NCBI GenBank assembly: GCA_009760855.2 | Contig: WPIO01000030.1 | Location: 1,846,001 to 1,910,000, forward strand | From: Cristatella mucedo | Lineage: Eukaryota; Bryozoa; Phylactolaemata; Cristatellidae | Direction of reading: 5' to 3' | DNA length: 64,000 nt | Part shown: positions 22,500 through 33,840 of the stretch, one piece after another | Layout of the letters: the number at the start of each line of letters is the position of its first letter | How positions within the stretch are numbered: position 1 is the first letter of the stretch | Translations under genes and position numbers: made by a program | The notes under the pieces: generated by a model | Seen by the model: only the letters and a program-made list of their open reading frames with translations | The model's database searches: none | What the model was told of the DNA's origin: nothing

Positions 22500-24500
22500 G
22501 GATCGTGTTGCCACTGTGGGCGGAAGTAGTGAAGCTTATACAAGTGTTCCACAATATCGAGTGGGAGTTTTGGTAGTGGAGATCGTGGAGGCTGTTGGTC
22601 GAAGTGAGGGATTTGTGATTATCCTTGGCACGTTATAACCGTCAGCTTGTGCGAAATCTATGTACGCCGGATTTAAAGGGTCTATCGGGAAAGAAATGTT
22701 TGTCAGTGCGGTCCTGTACTGTTTAGGTATTAGGGAACTCCTATGGCAGCTGTAGGTGCTTGCATGTAACGTTAAGCCACACAAATACCTTCGCTCCTGA
22801 CCTGAGGTCCTCTGGAATACCTGCTGGCCCGGCGATGCCACGATAGGATATGGAACGAGGGTGGCGCCTCCATTCAAAGAGTATCAAAGCAAAGGAACTT
22901 GGACTGGTGGAACTGCCGGCGGAGTGGACTGCATATATTACCTGGGAAGTCTAGGGAATTCGCCGTGATGATTTCGGACTACGTGTGTCTTATTGCATGC
23001 ATGGTGGCAGGTAAACTCCTACGAGAATGAGCAGTAGGGCAATGCGGCGAAAATTCGAATGGCTGTAGACCATCAGAACGCTGTCATTATAGTTGGCCGG
23101 CATTGGCGTTCGACCAGCAACGGAACGGAAGGAAGTTGTTCTGATGTGATGGGCTCCTCGGAACTTCATGCTCAATTCTAGAGGAAGGATTTTAATTGTC
23201 ATCACGGTCAGAGTAGGCTGCCAAAGGTGCTCTGGTACTCCAAAATGTGAAGTGCTGCCTTCTAGAAAGGCATTGGTCATGGATTGGTGGGTAACTTTGC
23301 GATGGCGATGAGTCCAGCCAATGGAAAAAACGGTAAATGAAGGTAAGTAGAAACGAGGCTCCACCGAAAACCTGTAGAAGGTCGATGAGATTTAGTTTCA
23401 CAGCTGAAAAAGACGATGTTTTGACTAAAATCTACCGACGCGGAAAGTATATGTCGGGACATCTTGGCGAGTTGGCAGGCGATGAAGCTCTTGGCACGTC
23501 GATATGCTTCCACGCTCGCGTTATGATAGACAAAACTAGTAAGACCACTTTGAGGTTAGCCTGCTACTTGTGTGAGATAAGCCGCAAAACTTGGTAAAGA
23601 TTGGTCCCTGGAAATCAGGAGACACATAAGGTTAGTATGCTGATCTCTTGCATTAAAATGTGTGAGAGGAGAATACAAGCGGTCAAGCTCGATAGGGGCG
23701 AGCACAGCATGAGCGCCTTCGTATTGAGTCTCAAAGTAATGGCTTGATACATAAAATCACAGGTTTAGGCCTCGAACGACATATTCAGGAGCGGCAAAAA
23801 AGTTCAATGACATCTTATGTAACTTTTGGGTAACAGATTCGGCCGTGGACAAAGTGATGAAAGAGACGTTGACGTTGTTGTCAAGGGTGACTTTGTCCGA
23901 CAAAGAAGGAATGAGTACCCCAATCGTTCGACACGTCCTCTTCAGGATTATGTTAGGGTCGGCTGGCAAGAGCTGTAGGAAAACCTGGCGAAGCAACGTT
24001 ACATCGAAAAGATAGCTGGTGTCTACTATTAACTCTTAATGGGTATCACAGACATTTGGACAGATCCGGTTTCCAAATGAACCGCCAGCGATGAGGCATC
24101 GTAAATCTGACGCTGAGATTCTGCGGAGGATAGCATCCCACAGACAGATGATCGCCGGGGTCTACCAGTTACAGGTTTAGTACGATGTCTCGGAGTTTAT
24201 TTACTATGGGCTCGCCTATTGGTGCGGATGCGAGGTGAAAAATTCCTTTGTTGGTTCTTCACACCGATAGAGTCAAAGCTTGATTCAACCGGTGGAATTC
24301 ACAGAGCAGGGTTATTACTCAAAAGCTCGGGAGGCTTGACGTCTCGTGAGACATCAAGAACTCTGAGGGTAAGCAATTCTGGCTGTAGCCAATTCGGAGT
24401 CGGCTGCACTAGTAAAAGGTTAAATCAGACCCTTATAGATCACCAAAGAACATATTGTCGAAAGATTGTGTTTGCTTAATGTCAAGATCCGTCAGTTATG
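22500..24500 (-). mobile_element. Decayed Ty3/gypsy-like LTR retrotransposon
   Basis: Read from right to left, broken frames resemble parts of a Ty3/gypsy polyprotein. Near 23990-23940 is a Gag-like stretch (VFLQLLPADPNIIL). Near 23400-23290 is an integrase-core-like segment (LLTFIYRFFHWLD, resembling the family pattern LLTFIDRFTHWPE). Near 23250-23060 is a FGVPEHL and GAHHIRTTSF region typical of the integrase core end. Near 22870-22540 is a C-terminal region with RTSGQERRYLCG. Most of the reverse transcriptase is missing or unrecognisable, frames shift repeatedly and I found no flanking LTRs, so this is an old remnant with internal deletions. The family assignment rests on a few motifs and is moderate. 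Confidence 0.55.
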
Positions 24501-24527
24501 CATTCTCTTCTATAGAAAAGTCTGTGA

Positions 24528-24705
24528 GCCGTGATGGCACACTAGGTAATGTGGTTGCTTTTCACGACCTCGGTCTCTAGATCGTGGATTCGAATCCTGC
24601 AGTGGGCCATCCTTTATCGCCACTGCAAGCGGTGGTGATAGCTGTAAAGGCTCTTTTGTCGCTATAAAAAAGAGGCTGTTAAATCAGCTTGTATTTTTTA
24701 AGACG
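24528..24705 (+). mobile_element. SINE-B copy
   Basis: GCCGTGATGGCACACTAGG opens the element, with a B-box-like GTGGATTCGAATCC, then CGCCACTGCAAGCGGTGGTG and an AAGAGGCTGTTAAATCAGC tail. It is nearly collinear with 634-818 and contains the full head and tail. Confidence 0.85.
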
Positions 24706-25690
24706 TCCTGAACGGATAAATTGTGCGAAAACCGGAGAATCGGTAGCCCGACAGCGTCTTGTGGACCTTGCCTTGTGGACCTGTGTATAATTCTCCATCC
24801 AAATGAGGCGATAGCGCTAACGCTCTCCAATCTTTGCTGAGATGTGGGATGCGTTGAGGTCTTGCACATGATGCCTTGCGGTCGCCACTGGAACGCTCAT
24901 GCTCTCACTTCCATACCAAGTGGTAAATGTAAGCTGGTGATAGAGTAGATACTGTCATTCGCTCGTTGTTCCCTCGCAGCCGTCTTTCAAATCTATTGCA
25001 CTAAATCCCTTCAGCAGCGAAATGCCAAAGGTTGCGGTCAGTGAGAGAGCCATCCCCCTCCACTGCAGGCTGAGACCTGGGCCGCCGTCCTTACGCCATT
25101 CCTACGCTCGCTCGACGGTCACCAATGACGAATTATATCTGAATTCCACCTGATGAGCTACCGCTGAGATCGTCACGAATAAACACTATGACTTTGCTTT
25201 TAAGTGTTTCATTGTTTTTAATTCTAGCCCTGCTCGCATGAAAATGTTGCTAGTCTTGCCCCTCTAGACGAAAATCCTGGCTCTGCGAATGGTGGCGGTA
25301 ATCTGGACTGACCACTCGTCGCCTAACCGCTCGTCGCCCTACTCAGACAGTTATAAGTTGTACCAAAACCTCCTAGCTTGTGTCATTTTATATGAAAGTA
25401 GTTTACCAACAGAAGTGCAATAAAAAAATTATGATATCGAGCTTCGCCTTATTTTTAACCGCTCCTACGTCGTTACCTTACCCAGCAATCCTTACGGAGG
25501 TCGAGCAGTTTTTCTATCGTATTTGTAAGAAAGATAGACAACGTCGCAAAGTCAATACTGTCATCCTAATAGACTATCCTCATTTTCTTTTTTTCTATAC
25601 TTTCAAGACTGCCTCGCCTCACCTCATCCCAAAGAGATCTTTTCTCAGTTTCTCAGGAGATTTCTAGCTCACACCTACCCATACGTATTG
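24706..25690. other. No gene recognised
   Basis: I see no gene family or element. The 95-codon + strand open frame at 25380-25667 is AT-rich and has no recognisable content. Confidence 0.45.
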
Positions 25691-25696
25691 TATGTA

Positions 25697-25732
25697 TATG
25701 ATGGGTATGTGTGCTCACACATACCCATCATA
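25697..25732. repeat. Perfect hairpin, 17-bp arms with 2-bp spacer
   Basis: TATGATGGGTATGTGTG (25697-25713) and CACACATACCCATCATA (25716-25732) are exact reverse complements around CT. Short imperfect outer arms (ATACGTAT near 25681 and TACGTATT near 25737) extend it. It could fold as a cruciform or as an RNA stem-loop. Confidence 0.9.
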
Positions 25733-26639
25733 CCCGTACGTATTATCACTTTTGCGAATTGCTAAATAAATGCTGCCCACCATAACTAACAAAACAAACA
25801 TGTCTTCAGCCTCAATTGTGTCTCGTGCATCCTTTAAAAAGGCTGCTATTCAGGCCACTATTTAAGAAGTCTACTATAATAAAAGTAATAGTAAGAGGTG
25901 ATTTGTATAGCGCCCCAAGAAAACTTATTCTGTATCTGGATGCTTCACAACTTGCTACAAGAGAATCGATACCCAAAGGGTTAGTGAAATTTCCGGTATC
26001 AAGTTTTCTAAAGCAAACATGCGTCATGCATAGGACAGCATATTAAAGCACGCCTGAGACACTCATGGCCAGCCCGTAGTAAGACCTGTGGCCAGTAGCA
26101 TGTCGTGAATCGTGCATCACGGGTATGCATGCACGCAAAGCTCACAAGAACAACGGAAATAGACATTTCATTTCATTAGAGCGAAGGAAAAGCTAACCGG
26201 AGCTGATGCGTCTTTTGCATGAACCGGAATGATGCAGCGGCCATTGCAGGCGGTCAGCAAAGCCAGGAGCGCATTTCGGACTTTCGGTGCATACTGGTTG
26301 AAGGCTTGATTAAAAACCGATTACAATTTGGCGCGAGGAACGGCGAAAAGACGAGATGCAGAGGTGCCAGAGGTCAAGGCTGTGGTGCAACCCAGTGAAT
26401 CGACCTATAAGTCATACGCGGGATCTAGAAATCATTTCGATACTGGATTTTGAGCCAGTGAATCTCATAAAGATGTGGCCGTTTTGCCGTTGACAGGAGA
26501 CCAGACGAGCCGCTGACTTACGCACTTATTGCAGAAGATCGAGACTATACTATGCCAGCACACGTAACTTCCTCAAAGCCTCCCTCGATCACTCGTATCA
26601 AAGACTCTCAAGTGAGTACTGGAAGGCAATTCAAACAAT
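25733..26639. other. SINE-A 3' fragment and otherwise unassigned sequence
   Basis: At about 25893-25945 the minus strand reads TATAGCGCCCCAAGAAAACTT-type sequence in complement, matching the SINE-A 3' half; the head is lost or strongly decayed. From 26060 to 26640 I recognise nothing. Confidence 0.45.
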
Positions 26640-27644
26640 TTTATTCAAGCAAACAAACCTTGCTCGGATTTTAGATTTAATCACTCAACGAAGTCAATAC
26701 ACCTATGCGTATAACCTTTTCAAGATGCTGACTTAGAGTCTCGTTGATACTTCTTTTGGATCTTCCGGTTGCGTTTGGTGCCACTGATCGAAAGAATTAT
26801 TCTTGATTGCCTATGAACTCGAATGGGCGTCTTAAAATTGATACGATATCGTTGTGGCCCTATCTTAGTTGAATATTTCACAGCGTGCGCAGATCTAAAC
26901 GAGAATGGTCATCGGGTGAGCTCTAAAATATGATGTACCTCAGGAACCAGTTCTACATCTCCTTCTTTCAAAATTGTTTCTCCTCTTAGTGCCAGTGAAG
27001 TCGCCAAGCACAATATAGGATTAAATCTTAATGTAGACGACACATAGCTGCATTATCTCATTTGATCCCTCTCCGCATTCCAAAATCTCATACCACCTTA
27101 TTCCTTAACGGTTGGACCGCTGAAATTTTTAATGGCAGCTAAACTTCTCAAATGAAATCAAATCACAATAAAATCTACTCAATAATTTTCGGGTAAACTT
27201 ATTGTTACTCAGAAACTGGAAAGCCCAATCATTAAAATTGGCTTAGTTACCATATCTCCTATAGCCTCTGCATACAATTTTGATATCCTGATCCTAAATG
27301 ACCACTCCCTAAATGATCATCCTAGTTTCGCAGCGAATTCTGACTAATTTTACCTAGGGACATTCCGAAAATCAGGGCTTGCTTAGATAAGGATAACACA
27401 ACCACGCTGGTCCTTGCATTTTTGGCACCTAATATGGACTTCTGACACTCGCTATGTGCAGGTCCTCCTGCCTGTGAGACAAGATGCTGGGAGTTGATGC
27501 ATAACTCCACGGCTAGGCTTGTCTGTCGTGAACGCCAAACTGCCACATATGTACGTCAAATTATCACGCCAAATTATGCCACTTCTCATCGAGCTTCTCT
27601 GAATTCCAATCAAGCTGTTTATTAGCTTCAAAGTTCTGCGCCTG

Positions 27645-27800
27645 GGTTTTAGCTCAAGAGCTTGGGTGCTGTCACTAAATAAATCAGGTCAGAGGTTTGA
27701 CTCCTGCAGCTGACAATCTTTTAGTGTGCATGCATGCAGCCGATAGAAGCTTGGGCATTTCTTCAGCTATATAAAAAGAGCATATAAATACGTGTTTAAT
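27645..27800 (+). mobile_element. tRNA-derived SINE, degenerate
   Basis: AGCTCAAGAGCTTGGGTGC, a B-box-like GAGGTTTGACTCCTG and a TATATAAAAAGAGC end have the organisation of the tRNA-derived SINEs here. It is too diverged to assign safely to SINE-A or SINE-B; it looks closer to SINE-B. Confidence 0.45.
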
Positions 27801-27944
27801 TCTTGTTCTGCTTCTTGGTTACCTGCTAAGTCCCCTCATCCTACTGTTTCAGGTTACCTACCTGGAAGACTCACTCCTAAGCCTTCCCGACCTACATTTG
27901 CCCATCCTGACCTGGTGTTTTGAGATTGCCCCTATAAAAATAGA

Positions 27945-28060
27945 TTTTTTTTTATAGCACCCTAAGAGAACTTTACCTCTATTCAAGTGCTTTGCATATG
28001 CCACGGGGCTCGATCCCAGGACCTTGGCCATCAAATACATTCACCTTAAATTTGGCAGCC
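27945..28060 (-). mobile_element. SINE-A copy
   Basis: In reverse complement the element reads a head with GGGATCGAGCCCCG (B-box-like), then GCATATGCAAAGCACTTGAA and AGTTCTCTTAGGGTGCTATA and an A/T-rich end. This is collinear with SINE-A at 9531-9665 and 34841-34981. Confidence 0.75.
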
Positions 28061-28290
28061 CCTATCCAACCTTTAATCCTTTAGAGACCAAGCCTTAAGT
28101 TTATATGCTTCCTAATCCTGGAACTCATTATTGAGTAAAATCATAAATCTAATAACTTAGAGTTATTAAAAAGAAGTTAGTAATCCACCCGTTCCTCGCA
28201 GCACTTGCTTCGTAAGTGAATCGTAAGTTTTCGTAAGAATCGCCGGTCGCGTATGTCCTTATGCGTGCTGAATCATGCATTTGTATTGGA

Positions 28291-29789
28291 ACTAATCAAC
28301 TGACAGATTCATTTCACCATACATATACAACCTAGGAAGAGATGCAGGTCTATTTGGGCTCTATAACACGACATGGCGTCTTTCAGGCATGAATTGCAAG
28401 CACCTGCAGTGTTTTTTAAGTACGATCATATGCTTCATAATATAATTTATAAGTTAAAATATTTGGGTTTAACACACTTAACTACGCTTAACTTCGATTT
28501 TTTTTCTGCGACCAGAAATAAAATTCAGCTATATTTAGCAACTGATAACTCAATTTAAGCTCAGATGTTTCTGCAGGTTTAAAATGATACAGCCATGTCT
28601 GTTTTCTTCCGCCAAGACATTGCAAGCCACTGCAGACCACTGGAAACAATAAAAGCGAGGGAAGTCACCGCCGCATATGTTGCTAACGACAAGCGAGTCT
28701 TAATAATACAATATATGCGATCTCTTATCCCTGGAGGTTTCGATTTATTTTAATTGGCTTCAAAAGAAAATTCATTCTTCATGACTGGTGCTGATGTAAT
28801 GACGTAAGGCCTAACGTGTAATAACATAGAGGCAGCATGGGCCTTAGTGGCTGCAGTGCAGCATCTAGCGTCACTAATAACTATTTAGTTGGACTAGTGA
28901 GACTAGATTTAGTTTATCTGGCCAAGCGGCTGAAACAAAAGAGGTTTCATTACCTTGAGCTCCTCGTGCATCTAAAAGTTTGCTGACGTGACAGCATATG
29001 GTTGTGCCAAAAAGGTGGCGATGACTCCTGAGCGCAATACTCTTCCAAAATCAAAGCACTCAGTCTCTGCAAAGACCTTATGCACAATATGGCGTGCAGA
29101 CACTCAAGAAAAGGTGCATCACCGACCATCGACGTGAAAGCATTACGGAGGATATTCACTAATAATAACACTCGCAATGAAAACGCTGAAGCCAAGCCTG
29201 CTACTCGGGCTGGATTCCATGAGGTGGAGACTCTAGCAAACCGGCACTCGAACCAAATATAAAGGCTTATCCGATTAATCCCCTCTCTCACAGACGCTAA
29301 ATAGATGTCCTCCATAAAGTATCACTGACTGCTATCGCATTATGAAATGCTAGGAAAAGTTTTTCCAAGTTCATCTTTGAAATAAATATGTCTTTCGTTT
29401 TCCCACGAATCCAGGGAGAACCTTGAGGAATCGGAATGTGCCGGTTCTATCTACGTCTTGGTTCTATTGATTGAAATTATTTTTTTAATCATCTGGTCCT
29501 GATTCGATTGCTTGACCAATGACTCCGCACTTCACCGAGCTAAACTTGGTATAGCCTAGCGAAGATTTGAATTTGAAGGAGTTGTGACAAATTAAAACCA
29601 AACATTTTGAGCACTTATACTCTACCCACGATACAAACTGTTGCATTATCCACGACGTAAGCACATAAATTAAGTTGGAGTAGTTGCCACACCCTTCAAC
29701 ATTGACATCGTAAGTACTTTGACTCAATTTCTGTTTATGTGCCTCTCATTCAGCGTCAAGTCTGCTTTGGAGCCCAACTTCAGGAGACC

Positions 29790-29794
<5 letters not shown>
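28291..29794. other. No gene recognised
   Basis: AT-rich sequence. The largest open frames (28950-29315 -, 121 codons; 29485-29727 -, 80 codons) match no family I know. Confidence 0.45.

Positions 29795-29835
<41 letters not shown>
29795..29835. repeat. (GA)n microsatellite
   Basis: About 20 uninterrupted GA units. Confidence 0.95.
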
Positions 29836-29836
<1 letters not shown>

Positions 29837-31257
29837 ACAGACTGTAAAACACTGTCAAACAGCTCTTACTTACTATTACCGCCAGAGTTTTTAACAGCGG
29901 TCCGTTCGTCCTGCATCTGTCTGGAACTGAGTAGGAGCTGAACGCACGGCCTCTAAAGGATTTCTAAAGGTTGGTTAGATGCACAGCTCAGCGACACCTG
30001 GGTCAGAGCCCAGTGTGTGAGTGGGTGCCAGTGCGGGCAAACTTAGGGAGCGAGCGAGCGCAGGGCTCTCTTCAGCGCAGGGCTTTCTTCGCAGCAAGCG
30101 AGTGAAGGGACTGAAATGCTGCTGAGTGACAGGAGACCTCAGGAAGTCGATGCGTCGCAGCAGCGCTCTGTCACCCCAACGGAACGTCTCGGCTGTAGAA
30201 ATAAGCAATAATTTATCAATATGATAACTAATTATAATATAATAATATAATATGCAATAATTATAGAAATGAGCATACTGATGTACATGTCCTGGTCGTC
30301 TTTGGGAATTGAAGTAACCGATATCAGAGCCGAAAGTTATACTAACTAAACTCACACCAACTACTCTTGTAAAGCGCCAAGATAACATGACCCAATTCTT
30401 TCTCCATCCCAAGCTTCTAACACATGCAGCGATTCTCCCATCGCTAGTTTTTTTGCCCGAGAATACGATCAAATGACTGTCCGTGGACTATTGCATGCAC
30501 TTGTTTCAGCTGTTATAAATATTCTTAAATGTAATATCTTATCAGCATCCAAAGCAAAAAATAAAAGTCTGCTGATACACCAGCCTTACTTAAATACAAT
30601 AGAAGAGCCTCATCAGCTATTATCCTGCTTGCAGTAGACTATGAAAGATTGCCTGCCTCAGAAACCGAACCTTTCTATGAGTTGCGGCTGCCTGCTTCTC
30701 GGGCGCGAGGGTAAAAGTCGCCGCAGACCCTAGCTTATGTCCTTATGCTGTGTGTGCCACAGGCCTTGGTGACTCAGCTTCATGCTGCTGTGAAATCTCT
30801 GTATCAGCTGATGAACTGAAGTCTGTGTCGCAAGAACAGCGAATGTAACTGCGCTAGTCCTTGAATGTGATCGGCGGATAATGGTGGACATGGAGCTTAG
30901 AAGCATTAGGAGCTAATTAGCTTGTAAGCTAATGCTGAGATACCGTGCCGATAAAGCAAGTACGGCGATGTTAGCAGAGCACGGGAGCAATTAAGAAAAC
31001 TCATTCCATTAAATTAAAGCTCCGCGTCCTTAATGAACGAGGGATATTCGGAGGCAAAAGACGGGCTATATGTGCATAGGATCAGCCATGGCGTACAGCT
31101 CCCCATTGACCATCTCTGTGAATGGTTTTTTGTTCGATTTAAACCCTAGATAATGATACATCTGTTTCATAACAATTAAAATTCAGGATCGACTGATCAT
31201 TTCTAGCACTGACAGAAACTGATCAAACAGGCCTTCTTTAGTATCCGCTTTAGGAGC
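29836..31257. other. No gene recognised
   Basis: A 165-codon minus-strand open frame (29975-30472) has no recognisable domain. An AT-rich patch lies at 30220-30270. Nothing else was identified. Confidence 0.4.
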
Positions 31258-31430
31258 TGCGGTGTTAACCCAGCGGTAAGATGCTTGCACCTTGTGACCC
31301 AGTTCAAAGTTTTGAGTCCTGCAGCAGGAATTCGTAATTAGCCGCTGCAAGCTAGCGAGATAGCTGCTACAGCTCTTCTGGAGCTGCGTGTACTATGAGG
31401 CTTTTAAATCAGCCAAACTGTACTTTACTT
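31258..31430 (+). mobile_element. SINE-B-like copy, diverged
   Basis: AACCCAGCGGTAAGATGCTTGCACC (A-box-like) and GTTTTGAGTCCTGCAG (B-box-like) are followed by AGCCGCTGCAAGC, GAGATAGCTGCTACAGCTCTTCTGG and GAGGCTTTTAAATCAGCC. The order and tail agree with SINE-B. Confidence 0.65.
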
Positions 31431-31670
31431 TTCCAACTCTTGGTAGTTGGGCGTGGTTACTCATTCCTATCCAGTTTCGCTGCTGCCTGGCTGGATCTTG
31501 AGCAGCTCGTTTTAACCTGACGTTATCGCGAACCTTTCGCCTCTTTCCCGTTGTGTTTTAACAAATAATGCAGCCACGGCAGTCGAATCAAACCAAGATT
31601 TAATTATTACTGCGCATGCGTGCACTCAGTCTTGAGTTTCCGTAACAGGTTTTTCATCATTGCTGCAAAT

Positions 31671-31814
31671 GTGAATAAATTTTCAGAATTCCCTCAGTTT
31701 GTCCTGGGCAGTTCTTCACCCCCGTGTATTTCGCATGCGGCTGTGAATAAATTTTCAGAATCCCCACAGTCTGTCCTGGGCAGTTCTTCACCCCGGTGTA
31801 TTTCGCTTGCGGCT
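31671..31814. repeat. 72-bp tandem duplication
   Basis: Units 31671-31742 and 31743-31814 both begin GTGAATAAATTTTCAGAAT and end TGCGGCT, with only a handful of differences. The duplication lies immediately downstream (in the - direction) of the ENPP stop codon, so it is probably in the ENPP 3' untranslated region. Confidence 0.95.
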
Positions 31815-31827
31815 CTTATGCGCACAG

Positions 31828-32054
31828 CTAAGACATGGAGCTAAATAATGACGCGAGTAATGTTAGCGCGATGCCACATGGCTCTCGGCTGCTGACAGGT
31901 GCGTTACTTCGCTTGGGCTTCGTCCACACGAGAAGCTCAGCCACTGCACTCCACGTGCCATTATTCGGTTCCGGATTTATTGCCGCAAGAGTGCAGAGGA
32001 GCTGATAGACATCGACCGAGTGCATCGTTGCTACCCTGGCTCCCGGACGGAATG
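31828..32054 (-). CDS. ENPP-family phosphodiesterase, last recognised exon
   Basis: The acceptor CTTCTGATTCTTGTAG has its G at 32055 and the exon starts at 32054 with two bases (CA) that complete a codon begun in the 42842-42953 exon. It encodes FRPGARVATMHSVDVYQLLC and then INPEPNNGTW. This matches the end of the ENPP catalytic domain, where family members have F-(K/R)-x-G, then (S/N)-V-D-(V/I)-Y-x-L-(M/L)-C and (P)-x-P-N-N-G. It then runs 44 codons to TAG at 31828-31830. The tail has small and polar residues (SNAPVSSREPCG) followed by a short hydrophobic run (IALTLLASLF). That resembles a GPI-attachment signal as in ENPP6, although the hydrophobic part is short. An unseen further exon is the alternative. 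No nuclease-like domain follows, unlike ENPP1-3. Confidence 0.85.
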
Positions 32055-32289
32055 CTACAAGAATCAGAAGTAATCATGTCACCGACGAGCTTTGGTGAGC
32101 AAACGTTCCACGGCGCACGTATGTCGCTGCAATTTTTGTTGGAAGCTCGTTTGAGAAATGCGTGGTCATTGTGGAATCCTAATCTCGATTACCGTGATAG
32201 AGCATCTTTCTGAATACTCGCTTAACTGCATTTAGCATATTCACAGGAGCAAAGATCAATTAATCGTACGAGTAGCATCGACAGCTATG

Positions 32290-32395
32290 CATCATGCATC
32301 CTTTGCAGCAAATGTAAAGTGCCTAGAAAGACATTGGGTTCTCTGAGGGCACTATATCAAATGTATTATTATTATTACTGTTATTATTGTCTGTG
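32290..32395 (+). mobile_element. LINE-A 3' tail fragment in an ENPP intron
   Basis: TTTGCAGCAAATGTAAAGTG, CCTAGAAAGACATTGGGTTC and TCTGAGGGCACTATATCAA, followed by an ATT repeat, match the LINE-A 3' end. Only about 100 bp is present. Confidence 0.85.
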
Positions 32396-32469
32396 TTTTG
32401 TATCCATATCGACCTTCATAATTTTCCCACCAGTATCGAGCATGGAGTGTATGAATGACCCTTGCTAAG

Positions 32470-33840
32470 CCAACTCCAACTGCTGTAAATAGATGTACTC
32501 TCCTACTTAGTAAGGTCCGTGTGACTGCTGTTAGCTTTCACCAACTTCCGGGTAATTTAGAAAAGCTAAGTCAACATTCAAACTACAATGCTCACCCAGC
32601 AGTCAAAATCTTGTTTATCGTAAACGAAGACCTAACAGCTTCAATCCGGGCTCTCCTTTAATAAGAAAATGTGTCCTAATAGGCTCTGGAGTTAATCTTT
32701 GACCTCCGACGCTTAAAGCCAGTACTTTTTGCTGGATGACTACACCCACTTCGCACTCAAGTCTGCCTACTTGAAATTTTGTAATATTAAAAATCCGCAT
32801 GTGCTTAAGTAAGTATACGACTGCCAAATTAGTCCGCGTATTGGCGACTTCCGATCGAGACTTCTGCAGCCCTCTCCTTGCGGGTCTTTCTGCTTGCGCA
32901 ATAAAAGGGTTACAAAATAAGGCAAAACTTTGCAGTTGCACTTGTTTCACGTGAACGTCGCCGACGATTCCATTGTGCCGCTGCTCTCTGACCTGCGCTG
33001 TGCCCCCATTTAGAAGTACATTGACTCTAAATTCCCGTCTATCACTTGTAATTCACTCATTCCCTTACTCTGGCTGTCTATCTAAACTATGTACTCGGAG
33101 AGTTCTCTTGCGACAAACGCTTCTCCGAGGCAGGTTGTTAAGCTGTGCCGCTAATCTAAGGGCTCGGGTTAATCAGATAATCTACAGGCTCAGATCCTCT
33201 GGAGACCATCCGTTTATTTACATGAGCTTACATCTTGATTTTTTTTGAGGCTAATCTTACGACATTTCTTAACTTGACGAACTTGGAAGCGAAACTCAAA
33301 ACCCTCTTTTCCTCGTTTCATATACTTCCTTAGTGTGTAAATTTTCTAGTGCGTACGTATGCGTGCTACAATTGTCCGTGTTCACATAAACAATCAATTT
33401 GTACATTTAATGTTCAGCTGTGTGAGTGCCTAAAACAGGTTCTCTTACAGCTCTGTGAATAAAGCGTTTTAATAAGTATTAGCTATCTCTCACTTTTAGG
33501 TCCTAAACTCTCTAGCTCCAAACTACTTATCGGAACTACTCTCCAGTAAGGCCAGGCCTCGTCCCACCTGTTATTCTGAATCAAGTCGTATGTCTGTGCC
33601 CGGAATCTGTGCCTTGAACCTTTTGAAGACCGAGCCTTTAGTTTGTATGCTCTCAAAGCCAGGGACTAACTCCCGACTGAAGTAAAGGAATGCCTGACTT
33701 GACAACATTTAAAAATAAGTTAAAAATGCACCTTTTTCTCAAACCATTCGCTTGGTCCTTGTCAATTGTCCTTCGTGTGCACTCTGTATTTTGCCTCGTC
33801 CAAAAGCCACCATTGCAATATGGATTACCCAGCTATATAA
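32470..33840 (+). mobile_element. Old LINE-A-like remnant, interrupted
   Basis: 32690-32960 resembles the LINE-A region after the reverse transcriptase (TCGGCGTCTGCTTAT-type decay, then CTGACCTGCGCTG near 32990). 33485-33840 resembles the C-terminal domain and 3' region (CACTTTTAGGTCC, AACCTTTTGAAGACCGAGCC, AAGCCAGGGACTAACTCCCG). 33000-33480 between them is unassigned. It is more diverged than the other LINE-A copies and may belong to a sister family. Confidence 0.5.

Larger units (their letters stand above)
26640..28290 (+). mobile_element. LINE-A 3' half, decayed, with two SINE insertions
   Basis: The sequence follows the LINE-A reverse transcriptase from the LASKFQSGFRAN region (26660) through the PQGSVLGP region (about 26935, degraded) and the AAATTGGCTTAGTTACC region to the C-terminal domain and 3' region near 28250 (TTATGCGTGCTGAATCATGC). 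SINE-like sequences interrupt it at 27645-27800 and 27945-28060. Frames are broken throughout. Confidence 0.7.

Noticed and set aside
22536-22877. Independent host gene with a 113-codon ORF
   Set aside because: Its position and the neighbouring integrase-like and Gag-like pieces fit a decayed Ty3/gypsy element better.
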